This document shows, in pieces, positions 34,674 through 46,190 of a stretch of DNA of 64,000 nucleotides. Origin of the DNA: Rhizophagus irregularis (Eukaryota; Glomeromycota; Glomeromycetes; Glomerales; Glomeraceae); NCBI RefSeq assembly GCF_026210795.1, contig NC_089434.1:1860001-1924000 (forward strand), read 5' to 3'. Position 1 is the stretch's first letter, and each line of letters opens with the position of its first letter. The translations under genes and the position numbers were made by a program. The notes below the pieces were generated by a model. That model did no database searches, was not told the DNA's origin, and was given only the letters and a program-made list of their open reading frames with translations.

Positions 34674-36675
34674 TTATTTACCTTTAGAATCGAAGACTCT
34701 TCTTTTTCTTCCGACCAATACGACATTTTTTGTACTAGGAATTCTCAACCAATCAATTTCTGTAATAAACCCGCATTTATTTATTATATCTTGAATATAT
34801 TCTTGATATGCTTTATATTTTCCTGAAGTTATTACTTGATTCGGAAATGTATATTTTGAACCAGATAATGAATAGAAACAACATGGAATCACCATTAGCC
34901 TAATTAGAAAATAAGGAATGATTAATATTTAATTTATTTAATTAAAAAATTAAATTAAAGAAATTTAACAATAACTAACTAACTTTGTGAAAGACGATGA
35001 TTTTGAAGCTATTATAGGTATCCTACGATAATTATAACGATCAAGGATTAATCACAAGCGTCGCAAGCCAAAATAAAATATGACATTCAAAACAAGTAGC
35101 TAAATATTACCATGGAACTAATTCATCAGCATGATTCCCTATTATCCAATCTGTACTAGGGTAAGTTATTGAATTCGGCTGAATTGCCTCCTCTAAGTGA
35201 AAAAAAAAATTCTTTGAGTATTACTATCCAATAATATATATATATATATACATATAATAAAAAGAACTTACCTATCAAATTAGCGCCCTTTTCAATAAAT
35301 TTATCCCATATTTTTCTTTTTCTTAAATCTACTCCAAATCCAGTGTATCCTTCAGATGATAAAAGAAAAGTCAACAATCCGTTACCACAACCTAAATCAA
35401 TAAAAGATTGTAATTTTGAAGATTTTTGTTCAATTCTCTCTAATTCCCATAAAGAAATTAGCCAACTTGCTATAGCAATATCTTCAAATACGAATTTTAC
35501 TGGATCAGTCTTTTCCGTCCAATTTCTTTTATACGTACAATATAAGTTGTATATTAACATAGAATAAATAAATAGAATAAAGGGGAAATATAAAAAAAAA
35601 TTACCTAACTAAATCTGTCGCATATTTATTTTTTAATCTTTGATATGTTTCTTTATATAATTCTTTCGGTACTAGCAAATCATGATGAACACGCTTTTCA
35701 TAACCCATTGATGTATTTTGACACCACTTATATAATTTTTTAAATAATTGTTTATATACGTATTTCTAAATTTAAAAAATTTTAAATTTTTAATTTTTAA
35801 AGAATAAAAATGAGCAAATCAAACGACCTGTTAAAAGACATACCATTTTATCAGTAAACTGAACAGATTGTAAGGGAATAATTTCAATTGATATTTGTGA
35901 TTGATAATCCATATCTGAATCACTGTTGTACTCCTTGTAAACATAACTAAAACTAAATACCTAATTATGCAAAATTGTTAGTAAATAAATTTACTATAAA
36001 ATTATAAAATATTTAATAAAACGTTTATTACCTTCGGATAATAAAAAGGAACATTTTCTTGTGAAGATTCTTTAGAATTCGATATTATTGGTGTGTAAAT
36101 GACTCGACTTTCTAATTGAATAAATTGTGATTTACTACCATAAATTGGTTCATTAAATTTTTATAAACGCTTATATACCGTTCAAATCTTCATCCATATA
36201 ATATTCAACTAGTTCTTCTAATTCTTCATCTTTGTTCTTTCTTTTAGGAATCAATTTTCTTTTAATACTTCGTACAGGATTAATATTTGCAGACAATTCA
36301 TCATGTATTGATCCTTGATATGTTTTATTTTCAATATCACTTATAATATCTACTCGTTCAATTGGTGGAATGACTAAATATACTTCATTAGTCCAACGTT
36401 CCTATTGCAATTTTTTTAAAAAAAAGAAAAGAATCTTTCAAATAAAATATTATATACAATTCGTTTTTTTTAAAAAAAAAAGATTATATATTTACCACAA
36501 CGTTCCAAAACATGTCTTTATTAAAAGAAACATTTGCTTCTGCAATAATGTACCATAATTTATTATTCCATAATTTTGGAGGTCGATTTTCTTCATCAGA
36601 AAAATAGTATTTTGGTTCAAATGTCGCGTTGTTTATGGAATTTTCTTCTGTTAAAGTAATATTATTTGATAACAT
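34674..36675 (-). CDS. TRM44: tRNA (uracil-44-2'-O)-methyltransferase, 453 aa
   Basis: Nine exons: 36496-36675, 36179-36401, 36032-36111, 35844-35960, 35605-35765, 35272-35525, 35111-35192, 34983-35021, 34674-34899, all GT-AG, 1362 nt. TRM44 uses S-adenosylmethionine to methylate the ribose of U44 in tRNA-Ser. Diagnostic blocks: LLVPKELYKETYQRLKNKY; NWTEKTDPVKFVFEDIAIAS; the SAM-binding loop FIDLGCGNGLLTFLLSSEGY with GVDLRKRKIWD (residues about 255-300); DWIIGNHADELVPWIPIIAS, spanning the 39-nt exon 34983-35021; and VIPCCFYSLSGSKY. Length agrees with the family. The 67-nt intron at 36112-36178 at first looked like a frame break, but splicing G|AA restores the frame (DLNESRVIYTP). The first ATG of the open frame is used. 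Confidence 0.9.
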
Positions 36676-37150
36676 TTATTTTAAAATTTTTTTTTTTTTT
36701 AGTTGATTGTCGAAAAAAGTCAGTCCTTTATCATGAAAACTAAATGCAATTCGACGATCAGACGATCAATAATTGATAATATCTATTTGTTGAAATTTAG
36801 CAAAAATTAAAAATTTATTAAATTTATTAGAAAATAATTATTTATTATTACGTTAACGTGCTTAGTTATTGTTCTTCAAAAACAGATTCTACTTATAATA
36901 TAATAAATAATAAATAATTTAATAAATATGTAATTCCATGGAAATCTTGATCTAATGTTCATTTAAGAAATCTCTTAATTACAGTTTAAATTTATGACTA
37001 GTCCAAACTTCATAATCATTTCACTCAATGATTTTAACGCTTTAATTCCAAAAAAGTAATTCTTATAATATCATCCCATGTAAATCGACTTTCCTCTTGT
37101 AGCAAAATTAGTATATTTCCTAGTTACTACTTAAAAATTCATTAAGAATT
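36676..37150. other. Upstream region of TRM44
   Basis: AT-rich, with the TRM44 promoter presumably in its left part; nothing else recognised. Confidence 0.4.
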
Positions 37151-39420
37151 TCAATAAAAATCGCTTGAGTTTGAGTTACAAGATAGTAGTATAGTATTGT
37201 TCGTAATGTCATCACCCGAATTGTTAATGAGTTTAGGGGCCTTCTTGAAACCATGGGAACTTCTAGCATCATCAGTTAATCCAACTATATATACAGTATG
37301 TAATATGTAAAGTTTAAAAGATTTATTGCTTGAATTACATTCAATAACAACATATAATAATAAATAATTACGTACCGTAAGGAACCATCATTATAAGCAT
37401 TGTTTACATAATGGAGTTACTTTAACCATCTACTGTAAAACCAATATTCGTTCTTAGAAATTTTTTTTGGTGGAGAGAGTTACTAAAACTTTAACGCTGA
37501 TTCCAGGCGCCATGGTAATTAAATCACTGATATTAAGATATTTCATCTCATGCTAAGTTCTAATTAGAATTGTGAATTAATATATATTCAAATTAAGCTA
37601 GTTGCTTCTAATGTATCATACAAGTTAACTAATCCTGTACCTTGTTGAAGGGTTGGAGGTAATAATTTTTTCGATTTACATGAGTAACATCTTGAAACAT
37701 GTGAGGGTCACGGGACACACGTTAATTCATGAACGCAGTTCTTTAATTGTTCAAAAGATTTCTGTTTTAATATAATGCTGCTACATCAGACATGTATGGT
37801 GCAGCTGTGCTTGTCCAGATTGAATCAGATAAAATGGTTTGTCAATTAGAAAAGCTGAAAAAAAACTCCTCCGGGTGCACAAATATTAGATATATATAGA
37901 ATAAAAAATTCTTTGAATTAACGTAAAATATTAATAACTTACTTTAATATCAAGTTTATCAGTTAATCTCAATTTTGAAAATACAAAAGGAGTTACAGTA
38001 AAGCGATAGATCTTCCATACATTCAAACTTATCAGAAAATCTAATTCTAAATTTGGATGTTTTGAAGGATTAAGTTATATCAATATTATCATCAAATGTA
38101 AAATGTAGCTAACACCCTTAGTCGATTTTATTATTAATTTTCAAATTCCCAGGAATTTTGAGATATTCTATAAAAAAATGTTATTCAAAGAAAGGATATT
38201 GCTTGATTTAACGTTTTTTAAAAGAAAATTCTCTTTTATAATATAATAATATAATAAAAGACTTACTTTATCATCTAATGGGCATTTGTTTGATTTCTAT
38301 TATCGACGATAACTAATTTGTTATTAAATTCTTTTCGATCATTATATCTATCGTAATAATTTAGATTTTTCGAGAGGAATACTACGGTATTATTCTGATA
38401 TAATCTATATTTTTTATAAAAGGGGAAGAAAAAATAAAATAAATAAAAGTACTCAAATAGCAAAAAAACCAAAATCCTTTATACTTACTAGGAAAAAAAT
38501 TTGGATTCTTTGTGACAAACTTTAATTTAAAAATTTATTTGTTACGATTGAACCGATAGCGATGGCGCTATTGTAACAACAAGTTGCTCATTTGTTGATA
38601 TATCATCATTTCTTGATGCTGCTACAACACAATGTCCGCAAGTTTTCTGCAATTCCAGATATTGTGCCACTTTGATGGTTAATGTATGCTACACGTCATA
38701 TTGTTTGTCCGAATCAATATGGTTTGATTCATTAGGTCCTTGAACGATAGTAGAGCGAATAATTTGTCAATCATGAGTGAAAGGAATTTCCATTGTAACC
38801 CTATAAGAATGTATGAATACACATAATTATAAAAATAAATATTCAATCTATTAAAGAAATTATTTCAAAAAATTACGAGACTTATTATAACTTCCAACCC
38901 ATCATTGACATCTCTCAATCGCTCTCATCATTGAAATCATAATTATTAACAGAAGCAGCATCAATGTCGGTATCACATGTTTACCTTAAATCCAGTTTAA
39001 GATCAGAACCTCCAATAGTTGCCGCTACATAAGTTTCATACTCAACAAAGTCATCGAACGGATCATTAGTTTTCGTCAATAAAATTATAGCTTCTCCAAG
39101 GGTAGGATGTCTATAGTAAATACCTGATATTAATTAATTAATTAATTAATTAATTAATTAATAATAATAATAATAATAAGGATCTGTAAGTTCAACTTTT
39201 TTCACACCAGTAATTTCATTAACGGAATTAATATCATTATTGGTGCTATCAGAATTGTCCTAATAAGAAGATTTAACGCGTTTAGTTCTCTCTATTATTA
39301 ATATTAATCGGACCAACTGGTCTGATTAAACTCTCTAATGGTCACAGTCTCATATTAGTCATTACTTTATAATATTAAATACTTACCACGGGTTCAACAT
39401 GTTCGATTTTCAGTTAGTAC
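37151..39420 (-). pseudogene. Decayed subtilisin-like (S8) serine protease
   Basis: Pieces of an S8 protease lie in the right order on the minus strand but in different frames and with stops: NEITGVKKVELTDP (about 39260-39180, propeptide/junction region), YVAATIGGSDLKLDLR (about 39040-38990), NHQSGTISGIA (about 38670, the GTI block of the histidine region), GHCVVAASRNDD (about 38630), APGGVFF (about 37880), TSTAAPYMSDVAALY (about 37830-37785, the catalytic serine block where GTSMAAPYMAGVAALY is expected), LPPTLQQGTGLVNLYDTLEA (about 37660-37600), APGISVKVLVTLST (about 37510-37470) and a last frame ending at 37151. GTSM has become WTST. The microsatellite at 39129-39178 interrupts it. Subtilases are usually secreted proteases; this copy cannot be translated whole. 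Confidence 0.6.
39129..39178. repeat. Microsatellite (TTAA)n-(TAA)n
   Basis: Eight or so TTAA units followed by TAA units. It lies within the subtilase relic and separates two of its coding pieces. Confidence 0.9.
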
Positions 39421-40605
39421 ATTTAATTCTACGTTTTTAATTCTATATATGTCAATATTCTTTTCCCCTTATTATGTATTATAATAAGATCTTTTGGTGT
39501 AGGTCTAATTAAGTGATAGAAAAAAATAAGTTGACCCTCATTTTTAAATTTATAATTTATAAAAAAAGTTTTTCATTTTATAATCTTATTTTTTTTTCTT
39601 TTTTTAAAAAGTTCGAGATGTTTTGCGAAATAAATTTATTATTTCACTAATCATTATTAGAAAAAGAAATTAATTACCTATCTATTTTATAAATTACGGA
39701 TAGAACTGGCCTAGAGAGAAGAGCGTAATTTAATGAATCTATAATATCGATTAAATAGGGATCGTTCGTTACAAATGTCAAAAATGATAAAAATGATAAT
39801 CGAACAATTGTCAATCATTGTTGATTTTTAAAATATTTCGGGCAAGTAACACAGCGAAAGCATGTGCAATTTACCATTTTAGTCAAGCCGTAGCAGACTC
39901 CCTCCGTATAATAACATTTTATTAAATAAAAAAAAAATGAGAATTCTAGGAAAAAAAACCGAATTTTTGAATTCATTCGAAAAGAAAAGCAATATCATTT
40001 TCAAAAAAAATTTATTATAGAATCTTTTCCAATCGGAATTATTTAAATATAAAAAAGCTATCGGAGAATTTTAGCAATTTCTGGATAGAATATTTCAAAC
40101 CTTATTAAATTAACCTGATTTAGAAATAATTTAAACGTCATTAATCTAGCATAAATGTATTTTTTTCTAAATTGAAAAAATGATAATCCAAAAAACTTTA
40201 TTATTTCATATTTGAAAAAAAAAAATTAGAATAATGATCGCTTTATAATATTAATTAGACCAACTCAATTTAATCTATCATATAATGATTTGGTATAAGC
40301 TATTCATACTATTCATACTATTTCATACTAAAATTTTTTCGGTCATTACATAATCGTGCCTACACAAAGCATTATTATTATTATTCGTGAATGCATAAAT
40401 TTTCATGAGAAATTTTATCGATAAAAAAAAATAAAAAAAAAGCAAAATAATAAAACTATCGCAACTGTGATGTCATACGCAGATCATCTAATACGATATT
40501 GTGTAGCGTCAAACAAACATATATTTCAATTTTTTTTTCTAAAAAAAAATTCCTCCCCCCCCTTTTTTCTCTTTTCTTTTTCTTTTTCTTTTACTTCTTG
40601 AAAAT
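39421..40605. other. Intergenic DNA with pyrimidine-rich leader
   Basis: No gene seen. The last 75 nt before the F-box gene start (about 40525-40595) are almost pure pyrimidine on the plus strand (CCCCCCCC, then CTTTTTCTTTT runs), like CT-rich core promoters of fungi. A minor ATTCATACTA duplication occurs at about 40305-40330. Confidence 0.45.
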
Positions 40606-42159
40606 ATGGCTTCAAAACTAAATGATGATTGTTTATCTTATATTTTTAAATATTTAGAAGAAGATTCTTTTTCCTTATTTGCCTGTATTCTTGTAGATAA
40701 ACAATGGTGTCGAACTGCTGTCCCGATTTTATGGAGTAATCCTTGGAATGATAATAAAAGATATTATGGCAGAGCGATCAGATTAATTGATACGTATGTT
40801 TCAACTTTATCGGAAGAAACGAAACAAGATTTAATTAATGAAATTATCGTTAAACCTAATATTATGATGACTAGTGCAACTTTTGAATATGAAAAATTTA
40901 TGAAAAACTTGAATATTTTTGAACTAGAATATCGTATTAGAAAATGGGTATCTTCTCAACCTGTTAGATTTGATTTTACGAATACAAATCAACGTAAAAT
41001 GAAAGGAGGAAAGAATAATAGAAATGGCATACTTCAACCAGATTATGATCGTGATACTAGAATCTTAATGTCAGAACTTTTATATTTATTCCTGGTAAAT
41101 TCTTCAAAGATCGATACTCTTTGTGTTTCAGATTTTGATAAGAATTTTTCATTTATTTTGAAGATTGCTGATGAGGAACCGGAAGCAAGAAAATGTTTAC
41201 AAAATTTACAACATTTGAGGATAAGCACACATCAACCAATATCAACATGTTTAATGAAATTATCAGATATTTCTCGTAATATTGAATATTTGGAAATTGA
41301 GAATTGTAATATTAATTCATTCGAATTAAAAAGATTGATTAATGTACAAAATAATTTGAAAAATTTAACGGTAGAATTTGTTGTGAATCAACCTTATCAA
41401 ATTCATAATGTTAACAATGTTTTAAGTGAATTATCATCAAAGGCTAAATCGATCACTAGGATTAAAATCAAGGATGCTGCTGATATATTTATAATTTTTA
41501 ACAGTTTTGTGAATTTAATTGAATTAATTATTAATAATACGGATAAGTGTGATTTAAAAAAATGGGAACATTTATCAAAAGTAGAATCATTGAAAAAATT
41601 AAAGAAATTAGTTATTAATAATAAAAAGGGACCGATTTATTTTAATATTATAGCGGAATTTATTGAAAGATCTTCTTGTGATCTGGATCAAATAGTTATT
41701 TCAACAACAAAACCTCAAGATCCTACTTATATAGGTAAATTAATTAATTCTATTAGTAGGACTTGTCCGAATCTTACGGTATTTGAGGGGTTGATAGGTA
41801 ATAATCATATAAATGAATTTTCTCAATTATTACAAACTTGTAATAATTTAAAATACTTACACATTTATCCGGTAAAAACTTCTTGGGAGAATGAGGTTTA
41901 TAAATTTGATGATATTTTACAACAAATGATACAATATTTACCATTTAATTTAAATAAGTTATTTTTGGAGGATGGTTGGTTAATTTCTGATGTTAACTTG
42001 TTTAAAAAATTTTTGGAAGGAAGGAAATTATTGGAATTATCATTGATCTCTTTTCACGCTTATCGTTCTATTACTTACAATTATCAAGAATTGGAGGATA
42101 TATGTGAAAATTATAAGGAGAATGATTATTTGTTAGATTATCACTTTTATTCTAAATAA
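40606..42159 (+). CDS. F-box protein with leucine-rich-type repeats, 517 aa
   Basis: Single exon. Residues 1-47 form an F-box (LNDDCLSYIFKYLEEDSFSLFACILVDKQW and CRTAVPILW; the Leu, Ile and Trp positions fit), which docks substrate receptors on Skp1 in SCF ubiquitin ligases. From about residue 150 there is a series of degenerate leucine-rich units (LQNLQHLRIST, NIEYLEIENCNI, NLIELIINNTD, SLKKLKKLVINN, NNLKYLHIYPV) expected to bind substrate. The start is the first ATG after a pyrimidine-rich leader. The family is greatly expanded in Glomeromycotina and often intronless (known from the lineage), so no individual substrate can be given. Confidence 0.85.
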   Translation: MASKLNDDCLSYIFKYLEEDSFSLFACILVDKQWCRTAVPILWSNPWNDNKRYYGRAIRLIDTYVSTLSEETKQDLINEIIVKPNIMMTSATFEYEKFMKNLNIFELEYRIRKWVSSQPVRFDFTNTNQRKMKGGKNNRNGILQPDYDRDTRILMSELLYLFLVNSSKIDTLCVSDFDKNFSFILKIADEEPEARKCLQNLQHLRISTHQPISTCLMKLSDISRNIEYLEIENCNINSFELKRLINVQNNLKNLTVEFVVNQPYQIHNVNNVLSELSSKAKSITRIKIKDAADIFIIFNSFVNLIELIINNTDKCDLKKWEHLSKVESLKKLKKLVINNKKGPIYFNIIAEFIERSSCDLDQIVISTTKPQDPTYIGKLINSISRTCPNLTVFEGLIGNNHINEFSQLLQTCNNLKYLHIYPVKTSWENEVYKFDDILQQMIQYLPFNLNKLFLEDGWLISDVNLFKKFLEGRKLLELSLISFHAYRSITYNYQELEDICENYKENDYLLDYHFYSK

Positions 42160-42628
42160 CAATTATACTATATACTATACAAAAAACTTATATATATATA
42201 TATATATCACATTGCATATTTCGATGTTATTATGTAAATAAAAAAAAACACCCGTGCGTAACTCTCAATTTCGTTATAATTTTTTTTTTTTTTGATTTCA
42301 CGTGCGTAAAAATTTTTGTAATGTACTGTAGATCACGGCGCAAATAACGAGATTAGACCTTGTATTTGTTTTTTAAAATTTGATTACAATATGATCGGTT
42401 GACAATTATAGAAAAAACTTAAATGCATCAGATTATATAATTTTTAGTACGTCATTTTCATGTGAAACAATTCGATAAATTATTTGATTTGATGGAATCG
42501 TTAACATACAATTGCTGCGGTTCATTGTCCATAACTCGGAATATTTTTTTTTTTTATATTTTACATTACGATTTAAATGATATGTAAAATATTTTGTTAC
42601 CTTTTACTTACTTACTACTATATTAAGG
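42160..42628. other. 3' flank of the F-box gene
   Basis: Contains a (TA)n run at 42190-42206 and T-rich tracts; no gene. Confidence 0.4.
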
Positions 42629-42811
42629 ATGCATAATACTATAGCACTTTTTTTTTATAAAACACATACTAAACAAGCATATGATGATCAACCTGGTTTT
42701 GCAAAATTCATGATTGGTCGGTCAATTGGTCAGGATAGCAATACAAGGACTAAATTTAATAAAAAATTTAAGTCTTTTAATGAAGTATATTACAAAGCGT
42801 CTGATCTGTAA
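42629..42811 (+). CDS. Small hypothetical ORF, 60 aa
   Basis: Starts at ATG 42629 and encodes a hydrophobic start then KQAYDDQPGFAKFMIGRS and a basic stretch (TRTKFNKKFKSFNEVYY), ending at 42811. The middle and end have natural composition, while the first dozen residues come from a T-run, so the true start may be a splice acceptor nearer 42660. Could be a gene fragment. Family unknown. Confidence 0.3.
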   Translation: MHNTIALFFYKTHTKQAYDDQPGFAKFMIGRSIGQDSNTRTKFNKKFKSFNEVYYKASDL

Positions 42812-45249
42812 TAATTGCATGAACTAAAGCCAAAAAAGATATAGTAGCGCTGTAGCGCTTAGTGTAGTCGTACTAAATTACTGTTGTTTGTAAACAAGAA
42901 ATAATATGATGCTACAGATAAAGACCGAACTTAAAAAAATAAAGAAACGTGTGTTGTCTAAAAAAAGATCGAACTTTGTAATGCAAATTATTTGATGACA
43001 AAATTTTTCCAATTGGCCACATTTGAAGAGCACATACTGTTAATTCATGTAAGAGCGAAATCAATTTTAAGAATCGAGAATAAAAATCGTTAATGCGGAT
43101 TTAAGGTTGGAATTAAATCAACGAAAATCGAAACAACATAAAAATCGATTCGTTTTGATTCGATTCTAAATAATTTTTTATATTGTATTGCCTAAATTCC
43201 GATTATTTCGCTATCATTCGGAAGTCAGGCTTGACCTTCTATGAAAAAAAATTTAGAGATCCGATTGAATCGATTCTAATGGTCCATTGGCAAAATTTAA
43301 TCCAAACAGTATGCTTAATAAGATCTATTATTTTTCGCAAAATTCAAAGTAGAATATAACGGGCAAAGCTAAAATAATAAATGTAAACAGGTTATTAAGA
43401 ATCCAAAAGCATAATCCAATTTCGAATTAAGACGATAATAATTGTAAATAAAAAAAACGAAATGTGAATTTTTACATGACAAAATAAAATTGCTTCATCA
43501 TAAAGTAAATTTTGCACATATCTTAACGTGTTCCAATATAGGGTTTCTTTATTTATCAAATATTTGTTCTCATATTCTATAAAAAGTTTTAAATTTTTGG
43601 AACTTAAATAATTTATTTATTTACTTATTTATTTTTTGAAAATAAATCAAATGCTTTATATTTTTTTATGGACTTTTTATTTATTTATTTAGACGCAATT
43701 TCTATCTAAAATATAGTAAATTTTTCAAATCAGATATATTCATATGCAGCGTAATTTGCAAGATTCTATTGCGCATTAAAAGTAAAATCCAATGCAAGTG
43801 AAGTAAGTGAAGTGATTTACATTATCATCTAATGAAATTGTTAAAATCATATCTAATAACGGGTTTATAGAAGTTAATATGATCTATTTTATATTAATGA
43901 TGGATTGAGCACTTTGTTACTCGAAATTTTAAACAGTATATGTTCTATTTACTTTATCAAATATTCAAGATAATAAACCTAATAATAAAGTTTGTTATTA
44001 AAATCCGTCAAATATAATCAAAATTTTACTTAGAAAAGATTTGATATTCTGAGAGTATTACGTCTTTTCTTAAATTGAATAGTTAATACCTAAATAGATT
44101 ACATAAAAACAAAAAAAAAATAATTCAAGTATAAATTATACATAATTCCTACTATGCAAATTTCAATTGATGAATTACTAAAATTAATTACGGCAACGGA
44201 TCAGTTTAGATGAGCTTCTTGTATGACAAGCAGTTTACATACACATTTGCATGATTCTACAGAAGCTGCACCTTTTCACTATCACGCACCACATAATAGC
44301 TCTCCATTATACACGAGGCGAATTAGATCGAATTAATCCGGTGGCGTAATAATTATGCACGCCGCCGTAATGTCGTAATGCCGAATTACTAACCTGTGAT
44401 TCGGTGATAATATTACGAAATAACTGGAATTTGTAAAAAATAATATATTGTATCATAAGATTACAAACATAAGAGTTATTTAATAGTATTCACAACAAAG
44501 ATCAAATTATAAACCAAACCACTCCCATAACTCTCCCATATAGCCCACAAACAAGACTTAAAAGAAAAAAGTGGAAATTAGATCGATGAGATAATTATTG
44601 GCGAAAAATTAAATTATTTAATTTATTAAAATAAAAATAAACAGATAAAATAAAAGCATACCTAATATCCTACTGTCCTAATTCTTTACACTGTCGTTCG
44701 TTGCATAATCTACCAAATGCAGAGAGAAACGGAAAATGTTAAAAAATCGATTTATTCAAATTTCTTTTTTTTTAAATAGAACAATTGAACTTACTAAGTG
44801 TCTTATTGTTCTAATCATCTACGCGATCGTTCGTTTCCAAAATGTCGTCGAAAATGAAGAGAGGAACGCTTAAAAAAAATAAAGAGGTAACAGGACGAAA
44901 CCGATGGAGGGTATTATTATGAAGATGGAGGATTTGAAGACAAGTCTCACTATTTGTGAATCCAATTATCTCATCGGCATCTGCTTTGGATGAATATTCC
45001 ATTTTTCGCTTGATAATATATCGCGTGGCATTATTTTTTGCCTCGATCAGCATGATAACAACACGTTCATAATTAGATAAAAAATGTTTGTTAATATGTT
45101 TGATTCAAGTTGTAATCCGAAATGTACACAGATAACCCACATACGGGTAGAGACTTCGCAATAGAATGCTTTGAACAAGAAGTCGTTGAATTTAATTTAC
45201 ATAAGATGAAATTAGACTCTCTCTCGTCTCTGATGGCCCAATAATTATC
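42812..45249. other. Intergenic DNA entering a less AT-rich island
   Basis: No gene supported. From about 44200 composition becomes more balanced. A minus frame at 44811-45053 (KMEYSSKADADEIIGFTNSE) has natural composition but ends in poor sequence and no exon partner. The plus strand at about 44903-44935 carries a 30-nt motif (GATGGAGGGTATTATTATGA start) that recurs at 48428. Confidence 0.35.
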
Positions 45250-45660
45250 CTAGTCGTCATCGTAAGCATCGTCATTATAGTCATCGTCGCCATCATCAGT
45301 CTCGTGTTCATTGGTATAATTTACCTCGGATTCATCACATCATTTATCTGCATCTATTAATTCTAGGGCATTCAGAAGTTCGTATTCTGTACTAAGATCG
45401 GTTAGTAAATTTCGTTCTATAGCTAAAAATATGCGTTTATACTAGGATACTTATCTTTAATTTAGCGTTTTAGAGTCTTTTGGTTTATAAACAGTAGCAT
45501 GATGAGGGTCGTATCTATCCGTGAAAGTCATGTGAATCGATTTAAGGTCACCTGAATTGCGCAGTATGATATTCATTGCTGAAAGAACAGTCGTAAGATT
45601 CGCATGTGCAATATGCTCTGACAAAAAGTCTTCCATCCATTTATTTCTCGCGATTACCAT
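45250..45660 (-). pseudogene. Relic of an acidic-tailed protein
   Basis: From 45660 the minus frame reads NKWMEDFLSEHIAHANLTTV and on to a stop at 45457. In another frame, about 45440-45250, it reads AIERNLLTDLSTEYELLNAL, one stop, then ESEVNYTNEHETDDGDDDYN and an Asp-rich end. The order suggests one gene with at least one frame change and one stop. Family unknown. Confidence 0.35.
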
Positions 45661-45825
45661 CTAAGAAAACTGAATTTCCACGTGTGGTTCTGGGATGTGT
45701 GAACTAATCATTAGTGATTAATTGATTAATGGATCGCTACGAAATGGGATCTTATTCCTGCGGGATTTCAAGCGCTATATTAAAGCGAGAAGCCATGTTT
45801 TTGACTTCGCTCGAAAAACGTTACC

Positions 45826-45975
45826 ATGGAAAGCCATGAGAGCTCATCTAACTCTGAAGTCCCATCTAACACAGGAAATCTTAACAATATGGAAGATATC
45901 ATAATTGTCGCCGATCAAACTGTGACCATAATTTCATTCGCTACCTCTATCATATTCTGTCTGAAAAATAATTAA
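45826..45975 (+). CDS. Small ORF, 49 aa, possible membrane segment
   Basis: ATG 45826 encodes MESHESSSNSEVPSNTGNLN, then MEDIIIVADQTVTIISFATS and a hydrophobic end, stop at 45975. The Ser/Asn-rich start followed by a hydrophobic segment could be a genuine small protein or a first exon. No neighbours support a function. Confidence 0.28.
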   Translation: MESHESSSNSEVPSNTGNLNNMEDIIIVADQTVTIISFATSIIFCLKNN

Positions 45976-46190
45976 TAAAGAATCTTTAACGTAAAGTATA
46001 TGCACCTGAATAGAAAAATTTACTGCGTAACTGTGCGGTAATAGTAAAAAAACCTTTTATTTTTAGGTATCTGTAATGATTGTAATCAATCTCACTATGA
46101 CGTAATATAATAAAGGATATATATTTGATTATTCACAACGCTGAATTCTTATTTCTTTCTACATTCTTTTTCAACGTAGATATCGCAAGA

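Noticed and set aside
35221-35270. Extension of the methyltransferase frame past GANLIG
   Set aside because: That part is intron; splicing to 35192 gives the conserved EEAIQPNSITYP..DWIIGNHADE block.
36112-36178. Apparent stop and frame break in TRM44 near NGI-stop
   Set aside because: A 67-nt GT-AG intron removes it and restores phase (DLNESRVIYTP).
43081-43290. AAAATCGATTCGTTTTGATT and similar short palindromes
   Set aside because: Small imperfect inverted repeats without matching ends or target duplication; likely chance in AT-rich DNA.
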